64,000 nucleotides of DNA, from positions 122,223 through 186,222 of the forward strand of contig JAAZYI010000010.1 of assembly GCA_014239735.1 (NCBI GenBank), given 5' to 3'. Position numbers and translations under genes: made by a program. This DNA comes from Dehalococcoidia bacterium (GTDB taxonomy: Bacteria; Chloroflexota; Dehalococcoidia; Lucifugimonadales; Lucifugimonadaceae). The notes under the pieces were generated by a model, which saw only the letters and a program-made list of their open reading frames with translations, searched no databases and had not been told where the DNA came from. Of the stretch, positions 49,124 through 59,412 are shown in pieces (position 1 is the stretch's first letter; each line of letters begins with the position of its first letter).

Positions 49124-50785
49124 AAACATTTGAAGCATTGTGGCGCCAACCGTTACAACAAGACCAATCATAGCTAGTGTAGTTGGATCCTTAAGCCTCT
49201 CTTGCATCCCTCCTTGGGTTTCATTGCAATTAATCTCAGACCCTATTTCTATATTTCCAAAAAGGCCTCTAGATTCCTCTTCATTTTCAATAAAACATTT
49301 TTCGTCGGGTTGAAAAAAATCGTCACGACCTCCTGAACCATCCATGCTTTTCATCATTTCTCTTTGTTGTTCCATTCTCTCCATATCCATCTCCATCTCC
49401 ATCTCCATCCTTTCTCTCTCCATCTCCATCCTTTCTCTCTCCATCTCCATATCCATCTCTTGTCTTAGCCTATTTTCTTCCTCTCGAGATAAATCTTGTC
49501 TGTTTCGAAATTCCATCTCCATCTTATCTCTTTCACGTCTTTGTTCTTCCTCTAACCTTCTCATTTCATTTTCAAGTTCATTTTGCTTAATGCGCCTCTC
49601 CTCATCAACATCACTCATTTCATTATTAAATTCATTTTGCTTAATGCGTCTCTCCTCATCAAAATCACTCATTTCATTTTTTGTGCCTCCCGAATTCGCC
49701 TTAGTACCTTGCGAGCCTGATCTAGAACCCTTTTTAGGAAAAGGCCCCCAATCGAAAGAGCTTATAGACGCATCCATAGAGGAAGGAGTAACATTAAAAG
49801 GAGGATTGTCTTGTCCTCTGTGAATATCCATTGCTGCAATTTTCCAAGTGTCATTTGTAGTCATTCTAAGAAAAGCCAGTACTTCTTGTGATCTTTCGGG
49901 GCCAAATTTAGGGTTCTTTGCTGCAATATTGCCAGGCAGTTTATCGGTAAGTCTTCCGCCTCCGGACCCATCTAAGTTTGTCCATCTTATAGTTGGTCTT
50001 CCATCCTTTATTTGCACAAACGCAATTACAGGAAGACCATTTGCATTTGGATACCAATTTCTTCCTTTATAAAATTCAGGATCATCGCCCTGCTTCGCCA
50101 TCATTTCATTTGACTTACCAGTTTGTCTGTCCTTGACCCATATTCGGTTTATTTTATTGTTGGCCCCATTTGGGCCAGCTCTATTTGTAGCAAAAACTAA
50201 ATATCTACCGTCTTTACTATAGGAGGGTCGTTTTACATCATTCTCCACTTCCACTCCATCCCACACTGCAAGACTAGACTGCTCATTAAGATCTGCCCCG
50301 TAAAGATCACCTTTCATAAATGGATCTTTCGACCATATGCTCCACTTTCCTTCTTGGTTTGACTGAAAGGCAATCAATCCATTGTCTCCCCAGTCTGGAT
50401 GTCTTTGGTCATTGTAAAAGGTAATTGGCCATGGATCATTTACATCGGGATTATCTATATTCATTATCCCTATTCTCCACTCTCCTTCTCTATCATGTGC
50501 AAAAGCAACATATTGTCAATCTGGCGATATGGCAGGATCAATTTCGTTATAATCTGTATCAGTGAGGTGGCGTATATTACCTCCGTTTGCATCCATTACC
50601 CAAAGATCATGGTTAGATCTGTCTTTTAATTTGACCGAAAATACCATTCTTCCATCTAGGGCAGGCTTATCAAAGAATTGAACTCGATCATCTTTGATTT
50701 CAAATTGGTGGGCTTGGGCAGAAAATGAGGGAGTAAATAATAACCCTAGAAAAATTATAAATATATATTTAAATATGCTCCCCAT
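49112..50785 (-). pseudogene. TolB/PD40-like beta-propeller protein with charged helix and C-terminal TM, interrupted by one in-frame TGA
   Basis: ORFs 50516-50785 and 49112-50464 share one frame; translation reads ...NEIDPAISPD[TGA]QYVAFAHDREGEWRIGIMNIDNPDV...; propeller repeat continues across the stop. Confidence 0.85.
49380..49680 (-). repeat. Coding low-complexity Met/Glu/Arg and duplicated DEERRIKQNE segments
   Basis: Repeated ccatctccatc and two copies of (E)MSD(F/V)DEERRIKQNE(F/L)(N/E)NEM. Confidence 0.9.
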
Positions 50786-50912
50786 ATTCTTAGTTTATAC
50801 AAAATTGACTCTTACTTCATGTTTAGTTGAGATTAGATAAGGAAATTTATTTAAGTTTTTGATAATATTTTTATCTCATCGTTTTATATATAATGTATAA
50901 TAAATATTTAAA

Positions 50913-51836
50913 ATGGCAGATATTAAACCTAAAATTAGCTTAGGCCTCCCCGTTTATAACGAATCAGAATTCCTTGATGAAACAATACTTTCATTAGAAA
51001 AACAGACTTATGAAAATATTGAAATCATTGCAATTGATAATGGATCTGATGATGACAGTTATGAAAAATTAGAAAAATATTCTCAAGGTGATAAAAGAAT
51101 AAAAATATTTAAAAATGATGAAAATATCGGACTCTCAAATAATTTTAATCTGATATTTAAAAAATCTACAGGAAAGTATTTTGTGTGGATAGGCGCACAT
51201 GATAGATACAATAGGAACTTCGTTGAAGAATTACTGAAAACAATTACAAGTTCAAAAAATATTTCGCTAGTTTTTTCAAACGTATCTAATATTGATAAAA
51301 ATAGTCAAACTATAAACCATAAAAAAAATACTGGATTTCAATTGTTGAACAATAATTCATTATTAAGATTATTGAAATTGCCTTGGATGATAAGAGGTAG
51401 CGGAGATATCGTAATGGGAATGTTTGATAGTGAGATATTAAAAAAGACAACACTTTTTTCTGATTCAGTACTTTGGGCTGATGTTTTCCTTATTTATCAG
51501 ATTTCAAAGTTAGGAAAAATTATTAGAGTTGATGAAGTTTTGCGTGACAGAAGATATTTTAGAGATGAAGAAGAACATTTTGAAACATGGGAATCAAAAT
51601 ATAAAAAACTAACTTCAAGATTTCGAAGTCCAAGAGAAATTGGAAATAGAAAGCCAGGCTTAAGTCTTTATTTCCCTGTTCTATTTATGTGCTGGAATAT
51701 ATTTTATGAACTTGGTATAAAAAAATTTTACAATCCAATAAACATCATAGTATCTATTTATTTAATAACAATTTTTTTATTGAAAAGAAGAGCAGCTCTT
51801 TGGATTGATATAAAAACTTATTTTTCGAAAAGCTAG
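50913..51836 (+). CDS. Glycosyltransferase family 2
   Basis: SLGLPVYNESEFLDETILSLEKQTYENIEIIAIDNGSDD. Confidence 0.93.
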   Translation: MADIKPKISLGLPVYNESEFLDETILSLEKQTYENIEIIAIDNGSDDDSYEKLEKYSQGDKRIKIFKNDENIGLSNNFNLIFKKSTGKYFVWIGAHDRYNRNFVEELLKTITSSKNISLVFSNVSNIDKNSQTINHKKNTGFQLLNNNSLLRLLKLPWMIRGSGDIVMGMFDSEILKKTTLFSDSVLWADVFLIYQISKLGKIIRVDEVLRDRRYFRDEEEHFETWESKYKKLTSRFRSPREIGNRKPGLSLYFPVLFMCWNIFYELGIKKFYNPINIIVSIYLITIFLLKRRAALWIDIKTYFSKS

Positions 51837-52987
51837 TTATTAATTCCTAAGGCTTTTTTGAAATAATGACAAATATATTCAACATCATCATCATCTAGAT
51901 TATTTCCATTGGGTAAACATACCCCATATTTTGATAATTCATAAGTGACAGGATTTACTTTATCCATATTTTTTTGTACATAATTTTTAAATGGTGGCAT
52001 TGCACTAAGTGGATAGAAAATTGGCCTAATGTCTATATTATTTTTATCTAATATTTCTTTGAACTCTTCTTTCAAAATTCCATAATCATTAATTAATGCG
52101 GTTGTGATCCAATAAGTATGATTTACATTCTCTTCTGAAGGGCTTAATACTAAACTAGGAATTGATTTCAAGCCGTCATCATATTTATTAAAAAGCCATT
52201 TTTTATAACTCAATAATTCATCTATTCTTCTTAATTGAGCTAATGCCAATGCTGCTTGAATATTTGTCCAGCCATAATTATATCCAAGAACATCTGACCA
52301 ATAATACTTACCTACCCCATCTAAAGGCTTATCCATCCCATGGTGTGACATAAGCTTAGCTGATTTGTAAGTGTCCTCGTTATTTGTGCAAAGCATTCCA
52401 CCTTGCCCAGATTGAATAAGCTTAGTTGCATTAAAACTAAAGAGAGAAATATCTCCAAATGTACCAGCAAGTTTTCCTTTGTATGTTGCTCCTATTCCTT
52501 CTGATGCATCTTCAATAATAACGATATTATTTTTTTTACATACTTTTATAATTTCATCCCATTCAGGCATGTTTCCTAAAAGATCAACCACTACAACTGC
52601 TTTTGTATTTGGCGTAATTGATTTCTCAATTTGATCAGCTGTAATGCACCAGGATTTTGGATCAACATCAACTAATACAGGCTTTGCACCAACATAGATC
52701 ACTGGAGCAGCTGAAGCAACCCATGTCATATCTGGCACTATAACTTCATCTGTTGACTTCAAATTCAAAGTTAGCATTGCTAAATGTATTGCATCGGTGC
52801 AGTGAGAAGTTGGTAGGCAATAATTCATCCCTATATATTTTGAAAATTCCTCTGTGAATTCATCAATATAATAAGACATTTTAGGACCCCAGCCGTCCTT
52901 TATTGCCTTTGAAACTAACTCTATTTCAGTTTCAGTAATTGATGGTCCTGCAGATGGTATTCTTCTTGATTCTTTAAACTTATCCAT
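51833..52987 (-). CDS. DegT/DnrJ/EryC1/StrS aminotransferase
   Basis: IEDASEGIGATYKGKLAGTFGDISLFSFNATKLIQSGQGGMLCTN, YNYGWTNIQAALALAQL. Confidence 0.95.
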   Translation of the reverse strand: MDKFKESRRIPSAGPSITETEIELVSKAIKDGWGPKMSYYIDEFTEEFSKYIGMNYCLPTSHCTDAIHLAMLTLNLKSTDEVIVPDMTWVASAAPVIYVGAKPVLVDVDPKSWCITADQIEKSITPNTKAVVVVDLLGNMPEWDEIIKVCKKNNIVIIEDASEGIGATYKGKLAGTFGDISLFSFNATKLIQSGQGGMLCTNNEDTYKSAKLMSHHGMDKPLDGVGKYYWSDVLGYNYGWTNIQAALALAQLRRIDELLSYKKWLFNKYDDGLKSIPSLVLSPSEENVNHTYWITTALINDYGILKEEFKEILDKNNIDIRPIFYPLSAMPPFKNYVQKNMDKVNPVTYELSKYGVCLPNGNNLDDDDVEYICHYFKKALGINN

Positions 52988-53063
52988 AAATTTATATTAT
53001 ATTTTGGAATTTATTTTTTCAATGAATAAAAGTTTTTAGTATAAGGTTTTGAACTAGCTTATA

Positions 53064-53717
53064 CTATAATTCAGACCAATATTCACCAATAACAAACTTC
53101 TTTTTTTGAGTAAGAGTTTCCGTTTGTTCTTGATCTTGTTGATTATAATATTTCATAGGAAAGATTCTAAAATCAATACTCATCCTAGATTTTCCTGTCA
53201 AATTATCTTTGTTTCCGTGAAGTGAATTTACACCATCAAAATAAGACACTTGTCCATAATTAACTTCCATACATTCATGTTCATTGCTATCTGGATCACC
53301 GATCCAAACTGTATTTGTGTCCCATGCATTTGTAAAAGGTAACCAGAAATTAATTTCATGAGTATTATGCCCAAAATCAGAATCTCTGTGATATTGGCCT
53401 ACAGCTATATTATTTGGCTGATGAATTCTGAAAGATGGAAAAGTTTGATAAAGAATTTCTTCTCCGCCAAGCATATCTAGTTTACTTATGAATTCTCTAA
53501 CAAATCCTTGATAAAGTTCAGTAAATTCTTCCTTTTTCATTTCTTTATAGAATTTGTCATGCAGTATAGTATTCTGATCTTTAATAATCTCTAATTTTTC
53601 TGGAAAATTAAAAACTTCATGAATCATATCAAGTTGATTAACTTCCATCATTTTTTCAACGGTTTCTTTGAAAGGGTACTTTGTTGTGTCAAAGTCAAAT
53701 AATTTATATTTACTCAT
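53064..53717 (-). CDS. StrG-like, putative 2OG-Fe(II) oxygenase-fold protein
   Basis: GQYHRDSDFGHNTHEINFWLPFT ... SYFDGVNSLHGNKDNLTGKSRMSIDFRI (HxD, distal H, R). Confidence 0.7.
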   Translation of the reverse strand: MSKYKLFDFDTTKYPFKETVEKMMEVNQLDMIHEVFNFPEKLEIIKDQNTILHDKFYKEMKKEEFTELYQGFVREFISKLDMLGGEEILYQTFPSFRIHQPNNIAVGQYHRDSDFGHNTHEINFWLPFTNAWDTNTVWIGDPDSNEHECMEVNYGQVSYFDGVNSLHGNKDNLTGKSRMSIDFRIFPMKYYNQQDQEQTETLTQKKKFVIGEYWSEL

Positions 53718-53896
53718 ATCAATATCCTAATTAATTTTTTATATCATTATATTTTATGATATTTATAAAAATATACCTTTTTCCCTAATTATTTTCAATA
53801 AATAATCGGTAATATTAAAAAAAATTAAGTCGTTCCTTTTATAAAATTGTATTAACCTAATAACATTAGATTTAATTTATAAATAATTTTTTTATT

Positions 53897-54886
53897 ATGA
53901 AAGCATTAATTTTGGCCGCAGGAAAAGGTTCTAGGTTATATCCTGCAACAAAAAAAACACCTAAACCTTTAATGCCTATAGCAGGAAAAGAAACTCTTTG
54001 TTATGTAATTGATGAAATTGTAGAAAATGGAATAACAGAGATTGGCATTGTAGTCTCAGATGAAAATATTGATGAAATCTCATTATTTACTAAAAAAAAT
54101 TATTCAAAATTTAAAATTTCAATGATCTTGCAAGAAGAGCAACTCGGAGTCGCTCATGCTGTAAAAATTTCTAAAAATTTTATTCAAGATGATAATTTTT
54201 TACTTTATTTAGGTGACAATCTATTTGAGAACGGCATAAGTAAAGTAGTTTCTAAGTTTAAATTAAATAAAAACAACATAATATCTATAAAATCTGTTGC
54301 TGACCCAAGAAAATTTGGAGTAGCTGAAATCAATAAAAATGGCAAGCTGATTAAGATAGTTGAAAAACCTGAAAATCCTCCAAGTTCGTTAGCCGTTACA
54401 GGAATTTATGGGTTCAATAATAAAATTTTTGATCATATTGAAAAAATTTCACTTTCAAAAAGAGGTGAGTATGAAATTACCGATGCTATTAAGCTCTCTT
54501 TAGAATCTGATGACATCGTTGATACACAAATTATAGATGGTTGGTGGGTGGATACGGGAAATATTATTGATTATCTTAAAGCAAATGAATATAAATTGAT
54601 CAGTAATAAAGACTCACAAGATATAAAAAAGATTAAGGCCCAGAGAACTACAATAGATTCTTTCAGTTATGCCTCAACCAATTCAGAACTATTGGAGTCG
54701 CAAATTATTAATTACACTTCTATTGGAGAAAATGTAAATATATTAAATTCAGTAGTTGAAAACTGTGTAATATTGGGTGGATCAAAAATTGAAAATTATC
54801 AATTGAAGAATTGTATATTGAGTAAAGGGACTTCGCTAATCAATATGGGCCCTGATAGGAAGATTATTGAAAACAAGATAATATAA
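53897..54886 (+). CDS. Sugar-phosphate nucleotidylyltransferase (RmlA-like)
   Basis: KALILAAGKGSRLYPATKKTPKPLMPIAGKE, C-terminal left-handed helix type repeats. Confidence 0.92.
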   Translation: MKALILAAGKGSRLYPATKKTPKPLMPIAGKETLCYVIDEIVENGITEIGIVVSDENIDEISLFTKKNYSKFKISMILQEEQLGVAHAVKISKNFIQDDNFLLYLGDNLFENGISKVVSKFKLNKNNIISIKSVADPRKFGVAEINKNGKLIKIVEKPENPPSSLAVTGIYGFNNKIFDHIEKISLSKRGEYEITDAIKLSLESDDIVDTQIIDGWWVDTGNIIDYLKANEYKLISNKDSQDIKKIKAQRTTIDSFSYASTNSELLESQIINYTSIGENVNILNSVVENCVILGGSKIENYQLKNCILSKGTSLINMGPDRKIIENKII

Positions 54887-54912
54887 AAAAATCTTTGGAG
54901 GTTAATTTTTAT

Positions 54913-55629
54913 ATGGATGTAATAATATTTTGTGGTGGGAGAGGCTCTAGAATGAGTGATGAAACTTATGACAAGCCGAAACCAATGATTGATATTGGTG
55001 ACAAGCCGATTCTTTGGCACATAATGAAAATGTACTCAAATCAAGGCCATAAAAGATTTCTTCTTACTTTAGGTTACAAAGGTTCTGTGATTCAAGATTG
55101 GTTTGAAGAAAATTCACAAGAAGAGGAGTGGGACATTGAATTCATTGACACTGGAATAAATTCTGAAAAAGGTGCAAGGCTAAAGAGAGCTGAAAAATAT
55201 ATTTCATCAGATAATTTTCATGTCACGTATGGGGATGGAGTAAGTGATATAAATATTAATAGTTTAGTTGAATTTCATAATAGTCATACCGGAGAAGCAT
55301 CTATGACTGTAGTAAGGCCACCATCAAGATTTGGATTTGTTGCTTTAGATGGCGATAGAGTTGATGAATTTGAAGAAAAGCCTCAAATGCAAACTGGGTT
55401 TATAAATGGAGGTTTTTTTATTTTTAATAAAAGTGTATTTAATTATCTTAATGATAGAGAAGATTGTGATTTAGAGTATGGAGTCTTAGATGTCATAGCT
55501 AAAGAGAAAAAATTATATGCTTTTAAACATGATGGTTTTTGGCAATGCATGGATAATATTAGAGAAAAAGAATACTTAGATGGAATAATTAAGTCCCAAA
55601 AAATACCTTGGTTGGAAAATAATGTTTAA
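54913..55629 (+). CDS. rfbF: Glucose-1-phosphate cytidylyltransferase
   Basis: FCGGRGSRMSDETYDKPKPMIDIGDKPILWHIMKMYSNQGHKRFLLTLGYKG. Confidence 0.92.
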   Translation: MDVIIFCGGRGSRMSDETYDKPKPMIDIGDKPILWHIMKMYSNQGHKRFLLTLGYKGSVIQDWFEENSQEEEWDIEFIDTGINSEKGARLKRAEKYISSDNFHVTYGDGVSDININSLVEFHNSHTGEASMTVVRPPSRFGFVALDGDRVDEFEEKPQMQTGFINGGFFIFNKSVFNYLNDREDCDLEYGVLDVIAKEKKLYAFKHDGFWQCMDNIREKEYLDGIIKSQKIPWLENNV

Positions 55630-56734
55630 TGATTTGTTTAAAGGGAAGAAAGTAATAATCACTGGTAATTCAGGATTTAAAGGCAGCTGGTTATCATTAT
55701 GGTTAAATAAACTTGGAGCGTCTGTTCATGGAATTTCATATATGTCTCCATCTGACCTGAATATGTTTGAGTCTTTAAATCTTGAAAATAAATTACAATC
55801 ATTTTCCAAAATTGATATTGCAAATAACCCTTCTGAAGTAAATGAAATAGTTACTAAGATACAGCCAGATTTCTTATTTCATTTAGCGGCACAACCTCTC
55901 GTATCTGTTTCATATCAAGATCCATTATTTACAATAAGAACAAATGTTTTAGGCACAGCAAACATTCTGAATTCAGTCAAAAATCAACCTTATAAAGTAG
56001 TTTCTGTAATTATTACTAGCGATAAATGCTACGATAATCTTGAACTTAAAAGAGGTTATGAAGAAAACGATATTCTGGGGGGCAAAGATATTTACAGCGG
56101 ATCAAAAGGTGCTGCAGAACTAATTATTAAATCCTTTTTTCATTCCTTTTTTAAGGATCATAAATTTAATTCTGTTATTGCTTCTGCAAGAGCAGGAAAT
56201 GTGATTGGAGGAGGAGATTGGGGGAAAGATAGAATTGTTCCTGATGCAGTAACTTCATGGAATAAGGATGAAAAATTACATATTAGAAACCCATTATCAA
56301 CACGTCCGTGGCAACATGTTTTAGAACCTTTGAGTGGATATCTAGCATTAGCCTATAAACTTTATTCTGATGATAATTTGAATGGTGAAAGTTTTAATTT
56401 TGGCCCAAACGATACAAGCAATAAAACGGTTGAGGAACTTATAAAAGATTTATCTGAAAGGTGGGGATTTGATAATCAAAATGATTCCTTTACCGTAAAA
56501 CATACTGAAGATTTTCATGAAGCGGGTCTTCTGCAATTAGACTGTAGAAAAGCAAATGAGATGTTAGAGTGGTTCCCAAACTTATCTTTTAATGAAATGA
56601 TTAATTTTTCATGTGACTGGTATAAAGAATTTTATTCTAATGATGAAATTGAAACCATGCTCTTAAGAACTGAAAATCAAATTGAAGATTATGTAAAAAT
56701 AGCCAGAAATAAAAATTATCTTTGGGCAAACTGA
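55622..56734 (+). CDS. rfbG: CDP-glucose 4,6-dehydratase
   Basis: VIITGNSGFKGSWLSLWLNKLGASVHGIS, ITSDKCYDN, DIYSGSKGAAELI, GNVIGGGDWGKDRIVPD. Confidence 0.93.
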   Translation: MFNDLFKGKKVIITGNSGFKGSWLSLWLNKLGASVHGISYMSPSDLNMFESLNLENKLQSFSKIDIANNPSEVNEIVTKIQPDFLFHLAAQPLVSVSYQDPLFTIRTNVLGTANILNSVKNQPYKVVSVIITSDKCYDNLELKRGYEENDILGGKDIYSGSKGAAELIIKSFFHSFFKDHKFNSVIASARAGNVIGGGDWGKDRIVPDAVTSWNKDEKLHIRNPLSTRPWQHVLEPLSGYLALAYKLYSDDNLNGESFNFGPNDTSNKTVEELIKDLSERWGFDNQNDSFTVKHTEDFHEAGLLQLDCRKANEMLEWFPNLSFNEMINFSCDWYKEFYSNDEIETMLLRTENQIEDYVKIARNKNYLWAN

Positions 56735-57144
56735 TGGGCGAAATAAATATTAGAAAGCTTTCAATAGTTGCTAATGAAAAAGGTGACTTATTAAAAGGTT
56801 TCTTAAAATCTGAGAACAACAACATCGACGTGAAAGAAGTTTATTTTTCAGAAATAAATCCAAATGAAATTAAAGCCTGGAAAAGACACAAAAGTATGAC
56901 CTCAAATTTAATAGTTGTTAAAGGTGAGATAAAAGTCGTTATACAAGAAAGGGAAGGGAAATTCATTTCAGAAGTAATTTCAAAAAATAACTACAAAATG
57001 GTTACTATTCCGCCAAATTATTGGTTTGGGTTTCAGTGTATAGGGAATGAGATAAGCTTGCTTGCTAACATTTCAGATGAAGAGCATAGAGATATAGAAT
57101 CAGAGGAATTAAACATTAATAATATTGAATTTGATTGGGGCTAA
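56722..57144 (+). CDS. RmlC-like cupin (dTDP-4-dehydrorhamnose 3,5-epimerase-like)
   Basis: GDLLKGF...VKEVYFSEINPNEIKAWKRHKSMTSNLIVVKGEIKVV. Confidence 0.8.
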   Translation: MGKLMGEINIRKLSIVANEKGDLLKGFLKSENNNIDVKEVYFSEINPNEIKAWKRHKSMTSNLIVVKGEIKVVIQEREGKFISEVISKNNYKMVTIPPNYWFGFQCIGNEISLLANISDEEHRDIESEELNINNIEFDWG

Positions 57145-58066
57145 TATGAGAATTCTTATAATTGGTGCTTCAAGTTTTATAGGCACTCATTTAATTCAAA
57201 AGTTAGAAGATTTAAATGAAATTGATCAAATAACATACACTTATTTTTCAAATAAATATTTCTCCAGTGATAAAAATAGCACTAAATTATTATCTATAAA
57301 ATGTGATGTCAGAAATATTAAAAATATAGAACTGGTATTAGATAAAGCAAATCCCGATGTAATTATTTTTATGGCATCAACAAGATACTTCCCTGCACCT
57401 TTAAACATTAATGATCATGAGGAAATAAATACTAACGGATTAAAAAACCTAATTGATTGCCTTAATAGATTCAAGGTAAAGTCCAGATTAATCTTTGTAA
57501 ATAGTGGCGCTGCAAAATTACCTAAAAAAAATATGAAAATAAATAATTCAGAGATTGATAAATATACATTATCAAAACTTAAGGCGTCTGAAATTTTTAA
57601 CTCAAATAAAAATATTAAAGGTACAGAAGCAAGATTATTTACACCCTATGGCCCTAAAGATCATGAATATAGGCTTGTGCAATCATCCGTAATAAAAATA
57701 ATAAAAGGTGAATATCCGACTTTAAGAAATCCTAATTCGATGAGAGATTATATTTATGTTGAAGATGTAATTGATGCACTAATAAAGATTATTTTTTCTA
57801 ATCAAAATCACGACAACATTATAGAAATTGGTAGTTCTAATCCAATATCCACAAAGACTATAATTGAGAAGATTTATGCAATTATGGATGTCAATAAAGA
57901 AATTAAAAGTAATGAATCTTCAGATGAAGAACAAATTTTATATATGAAGGCAGACTTAAGTGTTGCAAAAAAATATTTAGATTGGACTCCAAAAATAAAT
58001 TTAGATGAAGGTATATATAATACTGTCAAATGGATAAAAGAAAATTACAAAGCTTTTTATGAATAA
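57125..58066 (+). CDS. NAD-dependent epimerase/dehydratase
   Basis: RILIIGASSFIGTHLIQKL; YTLSKLKASEIF; SMRDYIYVEDVIDALIKI. Confidence 0.9.
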   Translation: MNLIGANMRILIIGASSFIGTHLIQKLEDLNEIDQITYTYFSNKYFSSDKNSTKLLSIKCDVRNIKNIELVLDKANPDVIIFMASTRYFPAPLNINDHEEINTNGLKNLIDCLNRFKVKSRLIFVNSGAAKLPKKNMKINNSEIDKYTLSKLKASEIFNSNKNIKGTEARLFTPYGPKDHEYRLVQSSVIKIIKGEYPTLRNPNSMRDYIYVEDVIDALIKIIFSNQNHDNIIEIGSSNPISTKTIIEKIYAIMDVNKEIKSNESSDEEQILYMKADLSVAKKYLDWTPKINLDEGIYNTVKWIKENYKAFYE

Positions 58067-59282
58067 GTGTTTTATATGCAAAAGTGAATCAATTAAAGTT
58101 ATTCTTGATCTTGGACAAAGTCCTGTGGCAAATAATTTAGAAATGAACTTAGAAGAGTCATTGGAAGCAAAGAAATATCCACTTGAACTTAGTAAATGTG
58201 TTGATGGGTGTAGCCATATACAAATAGGAAATATTGTTAATCAAGAAGAGATATTCAGTGATTATTTTTATATGCCATCTGTTTCTAAAACACTAACAAA
58301 TCATTTAGAAGAAATCTCAAGTGATATAAATGATAAGTTTAAAATTAACAATGATTCATTTATCGTAGATATTGGTTCGAATGATGGAACTTTTTTAAAC
58401 TCTGTTAAGGATTACACAAATAATATTTTAGGAATTGATCCAGCGAAAAATTTATCTGATTTAGCAAATAAAAAAGGTGTTAAAACAATAAATGATTTTT
58501 TTACAAATAGCCTTTCAAAAGAAATTAAAGATAATTATGGAGAGGCAGACTTCATTGTATCAACAAATACTTTTGCACATACTCCAGAAGTAAAAGACTT
58601 TGCAGAAGGATTAAAAACTTTAATATCTGACCAGGGAGTAATAATTATAGAGATTCATTATTTAGGATCTATGGTTAGTGACAATTCTTTTGATACTATT
58701 TATCACGAACATTTTTCATACTGGTCATTGGAAAATTTAGATGAATTATTTAAAAATTATGACTTAGAAATATTTGATGCAAAAATTCTCCCAGTTCATC
58801 ATGGCCAATTAAGAATTTACTTATCAAAAAGTGGCAACTACAAAGTAAATGATTCTTTCAAAAAACTTTTAAAAAATGAAATCGAAGAAGATCTGATTGG
58901 AAAAAAATTAACTAGTTTCTGCAATAAAGTGAAAGAAATAAAAAAAGACATCCTTAATCTTTTTAAGGAGATAGCTGATAGTAACAAGAAAATTTACGGA
59001 TATGGAGCACCTGCTAAAGCGTCAACACTAATAAATTTTATAGGCAGTAAAAATTTAATTAATATCTACGATAAATCAAAGCTAAAACAAGGTAAATATA
59101 TACCAGGAACCTCTTTGATCATAAAGGATCCAATTGAAATTATTAATGATAATCCAGATTATATATTTTTATTTGCATGGAATTTCACTGAAGAAATTAT
59201 TAAAGAATTAAAAGTAAATTATAATTACAAAGGTAAGATTATAATTCCTATACCAGAATTAAAAGTAATTGAAATCTTATAA
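58059..59282 (+). CDS. Sugar C-methyltransferase-type SAM methyltransferase (NovU/TylC3-like)
   Basis: CFICKSESIKVILDLGQSPVANNL zinc-binding N-terminus, VDIGSNDGTFL, YGAPAKASTLINF C-terminal domain. Confidence 0.9.
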   Translation: MNKCFICKSESIKVILDLGQSPVANNLEMNLEESLEAKKYPLELSKCVDGCSHIQIGNIVNQEEIFSDYFYMPSVSKTLTNHLEEISSDINDKFKINNDSFIVDIGSNDGTFLNSVKDYTNNILGIDPAKNLSDLANKKGVKTINDFFTNSLSKEIKDNYGEADFIVSTNTFAHTPEVKDFAEGLKTLISDQGVIIIEIHYLGSMVSDNSFDTIYHEHFSYWSLENLDELFKNYDLEIFDAKILPVHHGQLRIYLSKSGNYKVNDSFKKLLKNEIEEDLIGKKLTSFCNKVKEIKKDILNLFKEIADSNKKIYGYGAPAKASTLINFIGSKNLINIYDKSKLKQGKYIPGTSLIIKDPIEIINDNPDYIFLFAWNFTEEIIKELKVNYNYKGKIIIPIPELKVIEIL

Positions 59283-59336
59283 ATAATATTAAAAGCTCAG
59301 GTAAGAAAATTAAAATAATGTAGAATAGCCTCTTGT

Positions 59337-59374
59337 GCCCCTGTAGCTCAGAGGATAGAGCACCGGTTTCCTAA
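59337..59374 (+). pseudogene. Truncated tRNA-Arg(CCT), 5' half only (island attL candidate)
   Basis: GCCCCTGTAGCTCAGAGGATAGAGCACCGGTTTCCTAA = acceptor 5' strand, D-arm and anticodon 5' strand/loop; homology ends at the anticodon loop. Confidence 0.88.
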
Positions 59375-59412
59375 TTCGTTACACATTGTTTTTTAGTGTA
59401 TGACTTTGTCCT

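Noticed and set aside
49344-49823. 159-aa plus-strand Ser/Ile-rich ORF
   Set aside because: Antisense of the charged repeat; low-complexity artefact.
50516-50518. Selenocysteine codon or TGA=Trp genetic code
   Set aside because: TGA serves as a clear stop at several gene ends in this window; position is a propeller loop with no expected Sec.
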